This document shows positions 16,639 through 24,198 of a DNA stretch of 38,000 bases, one piece after another. Each line of letters opens with the position of its first letter. Position 1 is the stretch's first letter. Source of the stretch: an uncultured Pelagibacteraceae bacterium (GTDB taxonomy: Bacteria; Pseudomonadota; Alphaproteobacteria; Pelagibacterales; Pelagibacteraceae); NCBI GenBank assembly GCA_902604175.1, contig CACKXR010000007.1, positions 1-38,000 on the forward strand, given 5' to 3'. The position numbers were made by a program, and so were the translations under genes. Below the pieces are notes generated by a model. That model was not told the origin of the DNA and ran no database searches. It saw nothing but the letters and a program-made list of their open reading frames with translations.

Positions 16639-17893
16639 AGAAGAAAGATTAAAAAAAAGACACCGAGCAGAAAAAAGATTTAGATTTTACGGATTAACAT
16701 CTATCTTTGTTGCTTTGTTGTTTGTTGTTATTCTAGTTCAAAATATTTTCTCAAAAGGAAGTTCAGCCTTTAAAAAAACAATAATTACCACTGAAGTTTT
16801 CTTTGATCAGGAATTACTAGAAATTCAAAATGGTGCATCCCAAGAAGAAATAATGGAAGCTGATTTTTACGATATTATGATTGAAAATTTAATTAAGGCT
16901 TATCCAGCAAAAAATAGAGATGAGGAAGATGAATTATTAAAACTATTTAGTGGTGATGCTGAAATTGAGATTAAAAAAGCTTTTTTAAATGATAATAAAT
17001 TAATAGGTAAAACAATTACATTAGATTTAACAGCCTCTGATGACATTGATCAATTACATAAAGGTAATTATCCAAGAGATTTACCCGAAGAAAGAAGAAG
17101 AATTTCTGATTTTCAATTAGTTATTTACGATTATTTTGTTGAAAATAAAAAGATAAGTAAAAATTTTAACAATTATTTTTTTAACAATGGTGACTCTAGA
17201 GATCCAGAACTAGCAGGTATAGGTGGAGCTTTAGTTGGATCATTTTATAGTATTTTAATTTGTTTATTATTAGCTTTTCCAGTGGCTGTTCTAGCGTCGA
17301 TTTACTTGGAAGAGTTCGCTCCAAAAAATAAAATTACAGATTTTATTGAAATTAATATAAATAATTTAGCAGCAGTGCCATCTATTGTTTACGGTTTACT
17401 TGCTTTACAAATTTTGCTTGCAACTATCCAATTACCGAGATCAACACCATTAGTTGCTGGAATAACTTTAGCGTTAATGACTTTACCAAGAATTATTATT
17501 CCATGTAGAGCTTCATTAAAAGCTGTTCCACCTTCAATAAGAGAGGGCGCTTTAGCAGTTGGTGCATCTAAATTTCAATCTGTTTTTCACCATGTAGTAC
17601 CGTTAGCACTACCTGGCACTTTATCAGGAACTATAATTGGATTAGCGCAAGCATTAGGCGAAACTGCACCACTTATATTAATTGGAATGGTTGCATTTGT
17701 TGTTGACATACCGTCAAGTCCAATTGATCCATCATCTTCTTTACCTGTTCAAGTATATTTATGGTCAGAGTCCGCAGAAAGAGGCTTTGTTGAGAAAACT
17801 TCAGCAACTATTATGATGCTCTTAAGCTTTTTAATTGTAATGAATTTTATTGCAGTATACTTAAGACAAAAATTCGAAAAACGATGGAATTAA
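16631..17893 (+). CDS. pstA: phosphate ABC transporter, permease PstA
   Basis: A 420-residue permease, partner of PstC. After a basic N-terminus and a first membrane helix (about 20-42), an acidic periplasmic region of ~140 residues precedes the permease domain; this insertion corresponds to the DUF3333-type region known in alphaproteobacterial PstA. The core shows GIGGALVGSFYSILICLLLAFPVAVLASIYLEEFA-type helices (motif parts at ~200-230), NLAAVPSIVYGLLALQ, and the EAA loop IREGALAVGASKFQSVFHHVVPLALPG. Translation is coupled to pstC by overlap, and pstB begins at the very next base. The role of the periplasmic insertion is unknown. Confidence 0.93.
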   Translation: MTKEERLKKRHRAEKRFRFYGLTSIFVALLFVVILVQNIFSKGSSAFKKTIITTEVFFDQELLEIQNGASQEEIMEADFYDIMIENLIKAYPAKNRDEEDELLKLFSGDAEIEIKKAFLNDNKLIGKTITLDLTASDDIDQLHKGNYPRDLPEERRRISDFQLVIYDYFVENKKISKNFNNYFFNNGDSRDPELAGIGGALVGSFYSILICLLLAFPVAVLASIYLEEFAPKNKITDFIEININNLAAVPSIVYGLLALQILLATIQLPRSTPLVAGITLALMTLPRIIIPCRASLKAVPPSIREGALAVGASKFQSVFHHVVPLALPGTLSGTIIGLAQALGETAPLILIGMVAFVVDIPSSPIDPSSSLPVQVYLWSESAERGFVEKTSATIMMLLSFLIVMNFIAVYLRQKFEKRWN

Positions 17894-18655
17894 ATGAGTA
17901 ATGTTAAGATAAAATCAAAAAATTTAAATGTTTATTATGGTGATAAACAAGCATTGTTTGATGTTAATTTAGATTTAAATGAAAAAGAAGTGACTGCTTT
18001 AATTGGTCCATCTGGATGTGGTAAATCAACTTTCATAAGATGCATTAATAGAATGAATGATGTTATTGATATTTGTAAAGTTACTGGAAATATTGAAATG
18101 GATGGTATTAATATTAATGATAAAGATCTGGATGTTGTCTCATTACGAGAAAGAGTTGGAATGGTTTTTCAAAAGCCAAATCCTTTTCCAAAAAGTATAT
18201 ATGATAATATTTCGTATGGTCCTAAAATTCATGGAAAAGGCGAAACCAAAAGCGAACTAGATCAAATTGTTGAGAACAGTTTAAAAAAATCTGCTTTATG
18301 GGAAGAAGTTAAAGATAGACTAGATGAACCAGGCACAAGTTTATCAGGAGGACAGCAACAAAGACTTTGTATAGCGAGAGCTATATCTGTTAATCCTGAA
18401 GTGATCTTAATGGATGAACCATGTTCAGCATTAGACCCAATTGCTACTGCAAAAATTGAAGAATTAATTGATGAATTAAAAAAAACTTATACGATTGTAA
18501 TAGTGACACACTCAATGGCTCAGGCTGTACGTGTTTCACAAAAAACTGGGTTTTTTCACCTAGGAAAGTTAATTGAAGTTGGAAAAACTGAGAAAATTTT
18601 TAAAAATCCTGACAATAAAATGACACAAGACTATATTACAGGTAGATTTGGATAA
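17894..18655 (+). CDS. pstB: phosphate ABC transporter, ATPase PstB
   Basis: A 253-residue ABC ATPase, the usual length for PstB. Walker A is GPSGCGKST (38-46), followed by the PstB-typical [10 protein letters not shown]-loop [21 protein letters not shown], signature [15 protein letters not shown], Walker [14 protein letters not shown] and H-loop [11 protein letters not shown]. The C-terminal DYITGRFG ending is specific to PstB. It powers PstCA and, with PhoU, passes phosphate status to PhoR. It abuts pstA without a gap and precedes phoU by 3 bases. Confidence 0.97.
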   Translation: MSNVKIKSKNLNVYYGDKQALFDVNLDLNEKEVTALIGPSGCGKSTFIRCINRMNDVIDICKVTGNIEMDGININDKDLDVVSLRERVGMVFQKPNPFPKSIYDNISYGPKIHGKGETKSELDQIVENSLKKSALWEEVKDRLDEPGTSLSGGQQQRLCIARAISVNPEVILMDEPCSALDPIATAKIEELIDELKKTYTIVIVTHSMAQAVRVSQKTGFFHLGKLIEVGKTEKIFKNPDNKMTQDYITGRFG

Positions 18656-18658
18656 ATT

Positions 18659-19351
18659 ATGAGCAATGAACATACAGTAAAGTCATACGAAGAAGAGCTA
18701 CAATTTCTTAAAGACTCTTTAATAAAAATGGGAAGTTTAACCGAGTCTCAATTGAGTGACGCAATGGATGCTGTAATTAAAGTTGATAAGGACTCAATTG
18801 ATAAAATCATTAAAAGTGATGAAGAAATTAATAAATTTAGATCTAAAATAGATACTCAAATAATGAATTTACTGGTTAAAAGAGCACCTATGGCAATTGA
18901 TTTAAGAGAGACCATAAGTTCATTAAAAATTTCACAAGATTTAGAAAGAATAGGGGATCTATCAAAAAGTAATGCAAAAAAAGTTAAGCCTTTACCACTA
19001 GATTTGCCAGATGAATTATTGGGAAATTTAAAAAGACTAGGAGAACTAGTTATGAAACAACTAAACGATGTTCTTGATAGCTATGTAAACAAAAACTTTG
19101 ATAAAGCTAAAGAAGTCTGGGAAAAAGATGAACAAGTTGATGACTTAACTTATATTGCAATGGAAAGTGTAATTGACTTTTTATCTAAAGATAAAAAAAA
19201 CTTAGATTTTTCTACACATTTAATTTTTGCTACAAAAAATTTGGAAAGAGCAGGCGATCATATAACGAATATTGCTGAAACAGTATGTTATTTAGTAAAG
19301 GGTGAATATCTAAAAGGTAGTAGACCAAAGGGTAAAGTAATCCAAGAATAA
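18659..19351 (+). CDS. phoU: phosphate signalling protein PhoU
   Basis: A 230-residue all-helical protein made of two PhoU repeats. Conserved segments are the N-terminal SYEEELQFLKDSLIKMG, the first repeat with SSLKISQDLERIGDLSKSNAK and the second with HLIFATKNLERAGDHITNIAETVCYLVKG; the E/D-R-(I/A)-GD metal-binding motifs are present in both. PhoU is a peripheral adaptor that restrains PhoR activity and transport when Pi is plentiful. It lies between pstB and phoB with gaps of only a few bases. Confidence 0.95.
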   Translation: MSNEHTVKSYEEELQFLKDSLIKMGSLTESQLSDAMDAVIKVDKDSIDKIIKSDEEINKFRSKIDTQIMNLLVKRAPMAIDLRETISSLKISQDLERIGDLSKSNAKKVKPLPLDLPDELLGNLKRLGELVMKQLNDVLDSYVNKNFDKAKEVWEKDEQVDDLTYIAMESVIDFLSKDKKNLDFSTHLIFATKNLERAGDHITNIAETVCYLVKGEYLKGSRPKGKVIQE

Positions 19352-19355
19352 TTTG

Positions 19356-20036
19356 ATGAAAGGAAAAATTTTTATTATTGAAGATGAAGCTTCAATAGTT
19401 CAATTAATCCAACATAATTTAGAAAAAGAGGGTTTTGTTGTCTCCTCATCATTAAATGGAAATGAAGGTTTAAAAGAACTAAAAAAATTTGAACCTAATC
19501 TACTCTTATTAGATTGGATGCTACCGGATTTATCAGGGATAGATATCTGTAAAAATATTAGAAGAGATAGTAATTTTAAGAGCCTTCCTATCATTATGCT
19601 TACAGCCAAAGGAGAGGAAGAAGACAAGATAAAAGGTCTTGAAAGTGGTGTAGATGATTATGTCACAAAACCATTCAGTTTTAATGAGCTATCTGCTCGA
19701 ATAAAAGCTGTTCTAAGAAGATCTGATCCTAAAGTTGTTGCAAATGAATTAATATTTGAAGATTTAAAATTAGATAGAACAGAAAAAAGAGTTTTTAGAT
19801 CAGATAAAGAAATTCAACTTGGCCCTACAGAATTTAGATTATTAGAATTTTTCTTAACAAATCCCAAAAGAGTTTATTCTCGGGATCAAATTTTAGAAAC
19901 AGTTTGGCCTAATAATGTGAATGTAGAGAGCAGAACTATTGACGTTCATATTAGAAGACTAAGACAATCAATCAATATTGAAGGTAAAAAAGAGTTAATT
20001 CGAACAGTTAGAGCCGCGGGTTATTCTTTAATTTAA
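19356..20036 (+). CDS. phoB: phosphate regulon response regulator PhoB
   Basis: A 226-residue OmpR/PhoB-type response regulator. The receiver domain has acidic pocket ED (9-10), phospho-acceptor D53 in LLLLDWMLPDLSG, and VTKPFSF with the conserved lysine. The winged-helix domain has LGPTEFRLLEFFLTNPKRVYSR and RTIDVHIRRLRQSI, with GYSLI at the end. I chose ATG at 19356; an in-frame TTG lies immediately before (19353) but adds only one residue. PhoB activates pst transcription through the Pho boxes found upstream of pstS and pstC, making an autoregulatory loop. Its stop overlaps by 3 bases the stop of the convergent small membrane gene. Confidence 0.95.
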   Translation: MKGKIFIIEDEASIVQLIQHNLEKEGFVVSSSLNGNEGLKELKKFEPNLLLLDWMLPDLSGIDICKNIRRDSNFKSLPIIMLTAKGEEEDKIKGLESGVDDYVTKPFSFNELSARIKAVLRRSDPKVVANELIFEDLKLDRTEKRVFRSDKEIQLGPTEFRLLEFFLTNPKRVYSRDQILETVWPNNVNVESRTIDVHIRRLRQSINIEGKKELIRTVRAAGYSLI

Positions 20037-20254
20037 ATAATTATTTTATAAATCCCTACTAAGAACAATGGAATTTGTAATCCAAAGTTAGTAAGTATCG
20101 CTTTGTCTTTGCTAACGAATCCAGCGATAGTCCATCCAACAACTCCTAAACCGTGGAAGTAAATATTGATAGGATAGATATTTAAATTAGTTAATAATAT
20201 TCCTGTTAAAACAAGAGCTGTACTAATCCATTTTAGATATTTTTTTATAAACAT
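20033..20254 (-). CDS. small membrane protein of unknown function
   Basis: A 73-residue protein with two or three predicted membrane helices (about 9-27, 32-47 and 55-72) and a short basic N-terminus. I do not recognise a named function; similar small proteins with the pattern GLGVVGWTIAGF occur in marine alphaproteobacteria. A good AAGGA ribosome-binding site precedes the ATG, and the codon use matches its surroundings, which supports it being real. It converges on phoB with overlapping stops. The next minus-strand gene upstream (20313-20651) is also a small membrane protein 58 bases away, so the two may be co-transcribed. Confidence 0.65.
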   Translation of the reverse strand: MFIKKYLKWISTALVLTGILLTNLNIYPINIYFHGLGVVGWTIAGFVSKDKAILTNFGLQIPLFLVGIYKIII

Positions 20255-20312
20255 AATTATCCTTTCTTATTGTTTATGACTTTTATGTTAAAGATTTATT
20301 AAAATTACTCTT

Positions 20313-20651
20313 TTAAATGAAATTTACTATGTACTTATGTATAAAATAGCCAACTACCAACAATAATAGGCCAGAGATGTAAATTATTGTAAAATTCATA
20401 TTTAGAGATTTTGCAAAAAAGAATGGTAAGAAGAATAAATAGCTAGCAGGCACTGCTATAAAAATACTTTTTGTAAACATGATTGTCTTCTCTGTATCAT
20501 TATGCTCATAATACGAGAATAGGATTGCAATCAAGGAAACCAAAGGTAAGGCTATAATAAATCCAGCTAATTTTGGATTTTGACCAGCTAACCAGCTTGC
20601 AAAAGCAATTATAATACCTGCACCAACAACTTTTAATAAAAAAAATAACAT
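20313..20651 (-). CDS. DUF3147-like small membrane protein
   Basis: A 112-residue protein with four predicted membrane helices (about 2-20, 30-47, 58-78 and 86-106). The LAGQNPKLAGFIIALPLVSLIAI region resembles the DUF3147 family, whose function is unknown. TAAGGATT provides a ribosome-binding site before the ATG. It lies downstream, on the minus strand, of the isomerase gene and of the degenerate znuA 3' copy. The family assignment is from memory of the motif and is moderate; membrane location is clear. Confidence 0.7.
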   Translation of the reverse strand: MLFFLLKVVGAGIIIAFASWLAGQNPKLAGFIIALPLVSLIAILFSYYEHNDTEKTIMFTKSIFIAVPASYLFFLPFFFAKSLNMNFTIIYISGLLLLVVGYFIHKYIVNFI

Positions 20652-20670
20652 TAATAATCCTTACTCCAAT

Positions 20671-20734
20671 TAATATAGAAATATGAGATAATATTAGCAA
20701 CCTTTAAATGGATCTGTCATATTTTTAATCAAAG
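20671..20734 (-). pseudogene. duplicated fragment of the znuA 3' end
   Basis: These 64 bases align without gaps to 21448-21511, the 3' end of znuA and its downstream flank, with 56 identities by hand count. Read on the minus strand, the copy still encodes LIKNMTDPFKGC and a stop at 20696-20694, against LIKNMSASFKGC and a stop in znuA. Similarity decays upstream of 20734, although ATCTTTATTTTTACTTTG still resembles the next znuA codons. No start or rest of the gene is present. It is a remnant of a duplication or of recombination at the znuA 3' end; the isomerase gene lies between the two copies. Confidence 0.8.
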
Positions 20735-20769
20735 TAAAAATAAAGATATATGATATTTGCAATTTTAAA

Positions 20770-21363
20770 TTACTTTTTTAATGCATCTTCAAGATAATCT
20801 AATCGATCTTGACCCCAAAAAATCTCATTATTTAAGACATAAGAAGGAGAACCAAATACGTCGTTATCAACTGCATCTTTTGAATTCTTTTGATACTCCA
20901 AGTTTACATCATCGGTTAAAGCTAATTTCTTCATCTCTTCAAAATTTAAATTTAATTTTTCACAAATTTCCTGAAGTATAGTGTGATCTGAAATATCTTT
21001 ATCCATCGACCACAAATATTTTAAACATTCATTTCCAAAATGAAGTCTATTTCCCGTTTTATTTGAGGCTATTAAAAATTTTGCTGCTAAATGTGGATCT
21101 TTTGGTGGAAAAAACTTTGGCTGTTTAATAATTGGTAAACCTAATTTACTTGAAATTCTCTCCATTTCTAAAAGTCTGTACTTTTGTCTAGCAGGGTGTC
21201 TTTTGGGAACTGGCAATCCTCCAGTATTTGGAAAAATTTCACCAACTAAATCAAGTGGTTTTTCTATAACCTCTAAATTATATTTACTTACTATTTTTGT
21301 AAACCTATCAGCCCCCAGATAGGCAAAGGGAGACAAGATACTAAAATAATATTCAATTTTCAT
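20770..21363 (-). CDS. 2-hydroxychromene-2-carboxylate isomerase family (DsbA/kappa-GST-like thioredoxin fold)
   Basis: A 197-residue protein of the DSBA/HCCA isomerase family. The N-terminus YYFSILSPFAYLG holds the kappa-GST-type active-site serine (S11) followed by P12 and aromatic residues, an inserted helical domain covers about residues 60-160, and the C-terminus VFGSPSYVLNNEIFWGQDRLDYLEDAL is the family's cis-proline (GSPSY) and ending. There is no CxxC, so it is not a disulfide oxidase. Known relatives act on glutathione-linked aromatic substrates, but the substrate here is unknown. It is cytoplasmic (no signal peptide). It lies between znuA and a degenerate copy of the znuA 3' end, which suggests a separate evolutionary arrival. 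Confidence 0.88.
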   Translation of the reverse strand: MKIEYYFSILSPFAYLGADRFTKIVSKYNLEVIEKPLDLVGEIFPNTGGLPVPKRHPARQKYRLLEMERISSKLGLPIIKQPKFFPPKDPHLAAKFLIASNKTGNRLHFGNECLKYLWSMDKDISDHTILQEICEKLNLNFEEMKKLALTDDVNLEYQKNSKDAVDNDVFGSPSYVLNNEIFWGQDRLDYLEDALKK

Positions 21364-21447
21364 TTATCTAGAGCTACTTTTTTTTGCAGGCCAAAAAATA
21401 CTAAATTATATTTATCTTATTGCTTTAATTAATATTCCTAAAGTGTT

Positions 21448-21511
21448 TAATATAGAAATATGAAGCAGTATTAGCAACCTTTAAATGATGCTGACATATT
21501 TTTAATCAAAG
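21448..21511 (-). repeat. direct repeat partner: znuA 3' end and flank
   Basis: This is the intact copy of the 64-bp direct repeat also found at 20671-20734. It covers the last 13 codons of znuA including the stop (21473-21471) and 23 bases beyond. Eight mismatches cluster in two blocks, around columns 17-21 and 41-47. Confidence 0.8.
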
Positions 21512-22562
21512 AAAAATATAAATCTTTACCTGGATTTAATGTTGCTCCTAGTGGATCAACTACGCCAGTTTTTATATTCATATCTTTTGCTACAGCTTTA
21601 ATAATATCAGGATTAAACTGTGGTTCTGAAAATACACATGCAACTTTATCGTGTTCGATTACTTCTCTAATTTCTGCTAATTGTTCAGCTCCAGGCATTA
21701 CATCTGTATTAACTGTAAACGCACCTAATATATTTACACCAAATCTTTTTTCAAAATATTGATAAGCATCATGAAAAACAATTGAAGCAACACTATTACT
21801 TAATTCAGATGAAACATCTTTAGTAAGTTTATCAATTTCTTTGTAACCTTTGCTTAAATTATCTCTATAAATTTTCTCATTTTTAGGATCATTTTCAATT
21901 AAGTGCTTAGACATTTCAAACAAAATTACCTTTGCATTAATTGGATCTAACCAAATGTGTGGATCAAATTCACCATGTGCATGTCCTTCATGATCGTCAT
22001 GTCCATCATGATCATCATGACCATCCTTTTTAGCATGTGAGTCATGGTCGTGATCATCGTGATCTTCTTTTTTACCGTGATCGTCATGTCCATGATCATC
22101 GTGATCATCCTTCTTAGCATGTGAGTCGTGGTCGTGATCATCATGATCGTCTTTTTTACCATGATCATCATGTCCATGATCGTCGTGATCATCAAAAATA
22201 TTTCTTTCTCTAAACTTTAAAATTTGAAGACCCTTAACTTGCATTAATTCAATTTTTTCAGCTTTCTTAGCAATTGATCCTAATGGTTTTTCAAGGAAAC
22301 TTTCTAAATCTTCACCAACCCAAAAAATTAAATCAGCATTCTGTAACATTTTTGCATGAGATGGTTTCATTGCAAATCCGTGCGGAGATGCATATCCATC
22401 CACAATTAAATCAGGTTTAGCCACTCCGTTCATAAGGTAACTAGCTAACGAATGTATTGGTTTAATCGAGGCAACTACTTTAATATCAGCATTGGCTGGT
22501 AGAAAAAAAGTAAATAAAGATAAAATTGATATGATTATTGGAAGTTTTTTTAGGTTTTTCAT
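21471..22562 (-). CDS. znuA: zinc ABC transporter, periplasmic zinc-binding protein
   Basis: A 363-residue cluster A-I metal-binding protein. A signal peptide (about 1-25, ANA before DIKVV) is followed by the ZnuA core. Predicted zinc ligands are H61 (ASPHGFAMKPSHA), H202 (DPHIWLDP) and H264 (VFHDAYQYFEKRFG). Between them residues 124-196 form a His/Asp-rich loop with 14-residue units such as DDHDDHGHDDHGKK; it holds about 22 histidines. His-rich loops are typical of zinc (not manganese) specific members. It delivers Zn2+ to ZnuB. It is transcribed divergently from znuC across a 71-base region with two Zur-box-like palindromes. The protein is longer than E. coli ZnuA because of the expanded loop. 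Confidence 0.95.
   Translation of the reverse strand: MKNLKKLPIIISILSLFTFFLPANADIKVVASIKPIHSLASYLMNGVAKPDLIVDGYASPHGFAMKPSHAKMLQNADLIFWVGEDLESFLEKPLGSIAKKAEKIELMQVKGLQILKFRERNIFDDHDDHGHDDHGKKDDHDDHDHDSHAKKDDHDDHGHDDHGKKEDHDDHDHDSHAKKDGHDDHDGHDDHEGHAHGEFDPHIWLDPINAKVILFEMSKHLIENDPKNEKIYRDNLSKGYKEIDKLTKDVSSELSNSVASIVFHDAYQYFEKRFGVNILGAFTVNTDVMPGAEQLAEIREVIEHDKVACVFSEPQFNPDIIKAVAKDMNIKTGVVDPLGATLNPGKDLYFSLIKNMSASFKGC
22021..22188 (-). repeat. two 84-bp tandem repeats coding the His-rich loop of ZnuA
   Basis: Bases 22021-22104 and 22105-22188 are tandem copies differing at roughly eight positions. Each codes for two 14-residue units (one DDHDDHGHDDHGKK-type and one xDHDDHDHDSHAKK-type). Most differences are at third codon positions, so protein sequence is more conserved than DNA. 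The in-frame 84-bp period makes it a likely site of length variation by slippage or unequal recombination. Confidence 0.85.
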
Positions 22563-22581
22563 AAATATAGTATTTATTGAT

Positions 22582-22596
22582 TGTTATAATATAACA
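22582..22596. promoter_or_regulatory. Zur box 1 in the znuA-znuC divergent promoter
   Basis: TGTTATAATATAACA is a perfect 7-1-7 palindrome matching the core of the known Zur consensus (GAAATGTTATANTATAACATTTC in gammaproteobacteria). It is closer to znuA, 20 bases from its ATG. zur itself lies three genes into the divergent operon. Confidence 0.75.
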
Positions 22597-22599
22597 CTA

Positions 22600-22614
22600 T
22601 GTAATAATATAACA
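22600..22614. promoter_or_regulatory. Zur box 2 in the znuA-znuC divergent promoter
   Basis: TGTAATAATATAACA is the same palindrome with one mismatched pair; its flanks (A22599 and TTT after) extend the match to ATGTAATAATATAACATTT. Its centre is 18 bp from that of box 1, so two Zur dimers would bind close together and could shut both promoters. Confidence 0.7.
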
Positions 22615-22633
22615 TTTACAAGTCAAGGGTTAA

Positions 22634-23380
22634 ATGAATTCTAATAATAATATTTTAGTTAAATTAAATAATGCTGGTTTTCGCCAAAGCAAAAAATGGT
22701 TAGTGGAAGGTGTTTCTCTTACGGTTGAAAAGGGTAAAATCGTAACCCTCATTGGTCCAAATGGTTCTGGTAAAAGTACCACTGCTAAAATTGCTTTAGG
22801 AATTTATAAAAATATTGAGGGCAGTGTTGAAAAATATACAACCAAAGTTGGATATGTTCCTCAAAAAATTTCAATTGATTGGACTTTACCCATAAGAGTT
22901 TATGATTTTATGCTTTTAACAGAAACTATAGAAGATAGTGCTATTGATGAAGCATTATCACTAACAGGTGTAATTCATCTTAAAAATAAAAATTTAGGTA
23001 GTTTATCTGGTGGAGAATTTCAAAGAGTTTTAATTGCAAGAGCAATTTCTAAAAAACCAGAGTTATTAGTGTTAGATGAACCAGTACAGGGAGTAGATTA
23101 TACAGGTGAGATTGCTTTGTATGAATTAATTAAAAAAATATCTGATACTTTAAATTGCGGGATATTATTAATTTCTCATGATCTGCATATGGTGATGACA
23201 GCAACTGATCACGTAGTTTGTTTAAACGGGCACGTTTGTTGTTCTGGTTCACCAATAGATGTAGCAAAAAATAATGAATATAAAGCTTTGTTTGGTGAAA
23301 AAGCTTCTCAAATTTTAACAACATACGAGCATAAACACGATCATGTTCATTCTGATGAAGGGGAAATAAAGAAAAATTAA
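22634..23380 (+). CDS. znuC: zinc ABC transporter, ATPase ZnuC
   Basis: A 248-residue ABC ATPase with Walker A GPNGSGKST (41-49), Q-loop in VGYVPQKISIDWTLP (typical of metal-ion ATPases), signature LSGGEFQRVLIARAI, Walker B LLVLDEPVQGVD and H-loop LLISHDLHMV. The C-terminus adds a His-rich tail, YEHKHDHVHSDEGE, which may bind zinc and sense its level (inference, though such tails are known in ZnuC proteins). AAGGG precedes the ATG. It abuts znuB directly, with the ATG following the stop. The upstream Zur boxes suggest repression when zinc is plentiful. Confidence 0.95.
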   Translation: MNSNNNILVKLNNAGFRQSKKWLVEGVSLTVEKGKIVTLIGPNGSGKSTTAKIALGIYKNIEGSVEKYTTKVGYVPQKISIDWTLPIRVYDFMLLTETIEDSAIDEALSLTGVIHLKNKNLGSLSGGEFQRVLIARAISKKPELLVLDEPVQGVDYTGEIALYELIKKISDTLNCGILLISHDLHMVMTATDHVVCLNGHVCCSGSPIDVAKNNEYKALFGEKASQILTTYEHKHDHVHSDEGEIKKN

Positions 23381-24184
23381 ATGTTTGATGATTTTTTTAT
23401 AAGAGCACTAGTTGCAGGTATTGGAATAGCATTTGTTACTGGTCCACTTGGATGTTTTGTTGTGTGGAGAAGATTGTCTTATTTTGGAGATACCCTTGCC
23501 CACTCAGCTCTTCTTGGAGTTACAATGGCTTATACATTTGATTTAAACATCGCTATTTCAGTATTTTTAATTTCATCAGTTATTGCACTAATATTAATTC
23601 AGCTTCAGAAAAAAACTAATCTTCCTGGTGATGCATTGTTAGGTCTTTTAGCACATTCATCATTAGCAGTTGGATTAGTAGTTATTGGTTTCTTAACATT
23701 TATAAGATTTGATATTATGGGTTTATTATTTGGCGATATATTAGCAGTAACCACCGATGATTTATTTGTGATTTGGACAGGTGGAGCTTTAATTTTAATA
23801 GTACTTAAATTAATTTGGAAAGCTTTGCTTGCTTCAACAGTTAATTATGAATTAGCTGAGGCAGAGGGATTAAACCCCGATAGAGCAAAAGCTATTTTCA
23901 CAATATTAATGGCAGCGGTAATTGCTATTTCTATCAAAATGGTTGGATTATTATTGATTACAGGAATGTTAATTATCCCTGCTGCAATGGCTAGAAATAT
24001 CTCTGATAGTCCTCAGAAAATGGTTCTATTCTCGATAATTGGTGGCTTATTATCAGTTATCTTAGGACTATACTCTTCCTTAGAATTTAATACATCTTCT
24101 GGACCCTCAATTATTGCAGCGGCGTTGATATTGTTCATATTATCTTTGTTTAAAATTAAACAATCGATTAAATTAAAAAACTAA
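23381..24184 (+). CDS. znuB: zinc ABC transporter, permease ZnuB
   Basis: A 267-residue membrane permease of the ABC-3 family with about eight helices. Conserved parts include VTGPLGCFVVWRRLSYFGDTLAHSALLGV near the N-terminus, GLLFGDILAVT in the middle, and KMVGLLLITGMLIIPAAMARN followed by SSLEFNTSSGPSI toward the end. It transports Zn2+ delivered by ZnuA using ZnuC. The gene begins at the base after the znuC stop and is followed after 14 bases by zur. Confidence 0.95.
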   Translation: MFDDFFIRALVAGIGIAFVTGPLGCFVVWRRLSYFGDTLAHSALLGVTMAYTFDLNIAISVFLISSVIALILIQLQKKTNLPGDALLGLLAHSSLAVGLVVIGFLTFIRFDIMGLLFGDILAVTTDDLFVIWTGGALILIVLKLIWKALLASTVNYELAEAEGLNPDRAKAIFTILMAAVIAISIKMVGLLLITGMLIIPAAMARNISDSPQKMVLFSIIGGLLSVILGLYSSLEFNTSSGPSIIAAALILFILSLFKIKQSIKLKN

Positions 24185-24198
24185 GTGGAAATTTAAAA

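Noticed and set aside
19353..19355. TTG as start codon of phoB
   Set aside because: The ATG follows immediately at 19356 and gives the usual PhoB N-terminus; TTG would add a single residue.
22010..22195. Regular short repeats that could be mistaken for a CRISPR array
   Set aside because: They are in frame within znuA, have a 42/84-bp period with no unique spacers, and encode a His/Asp-rich loop.
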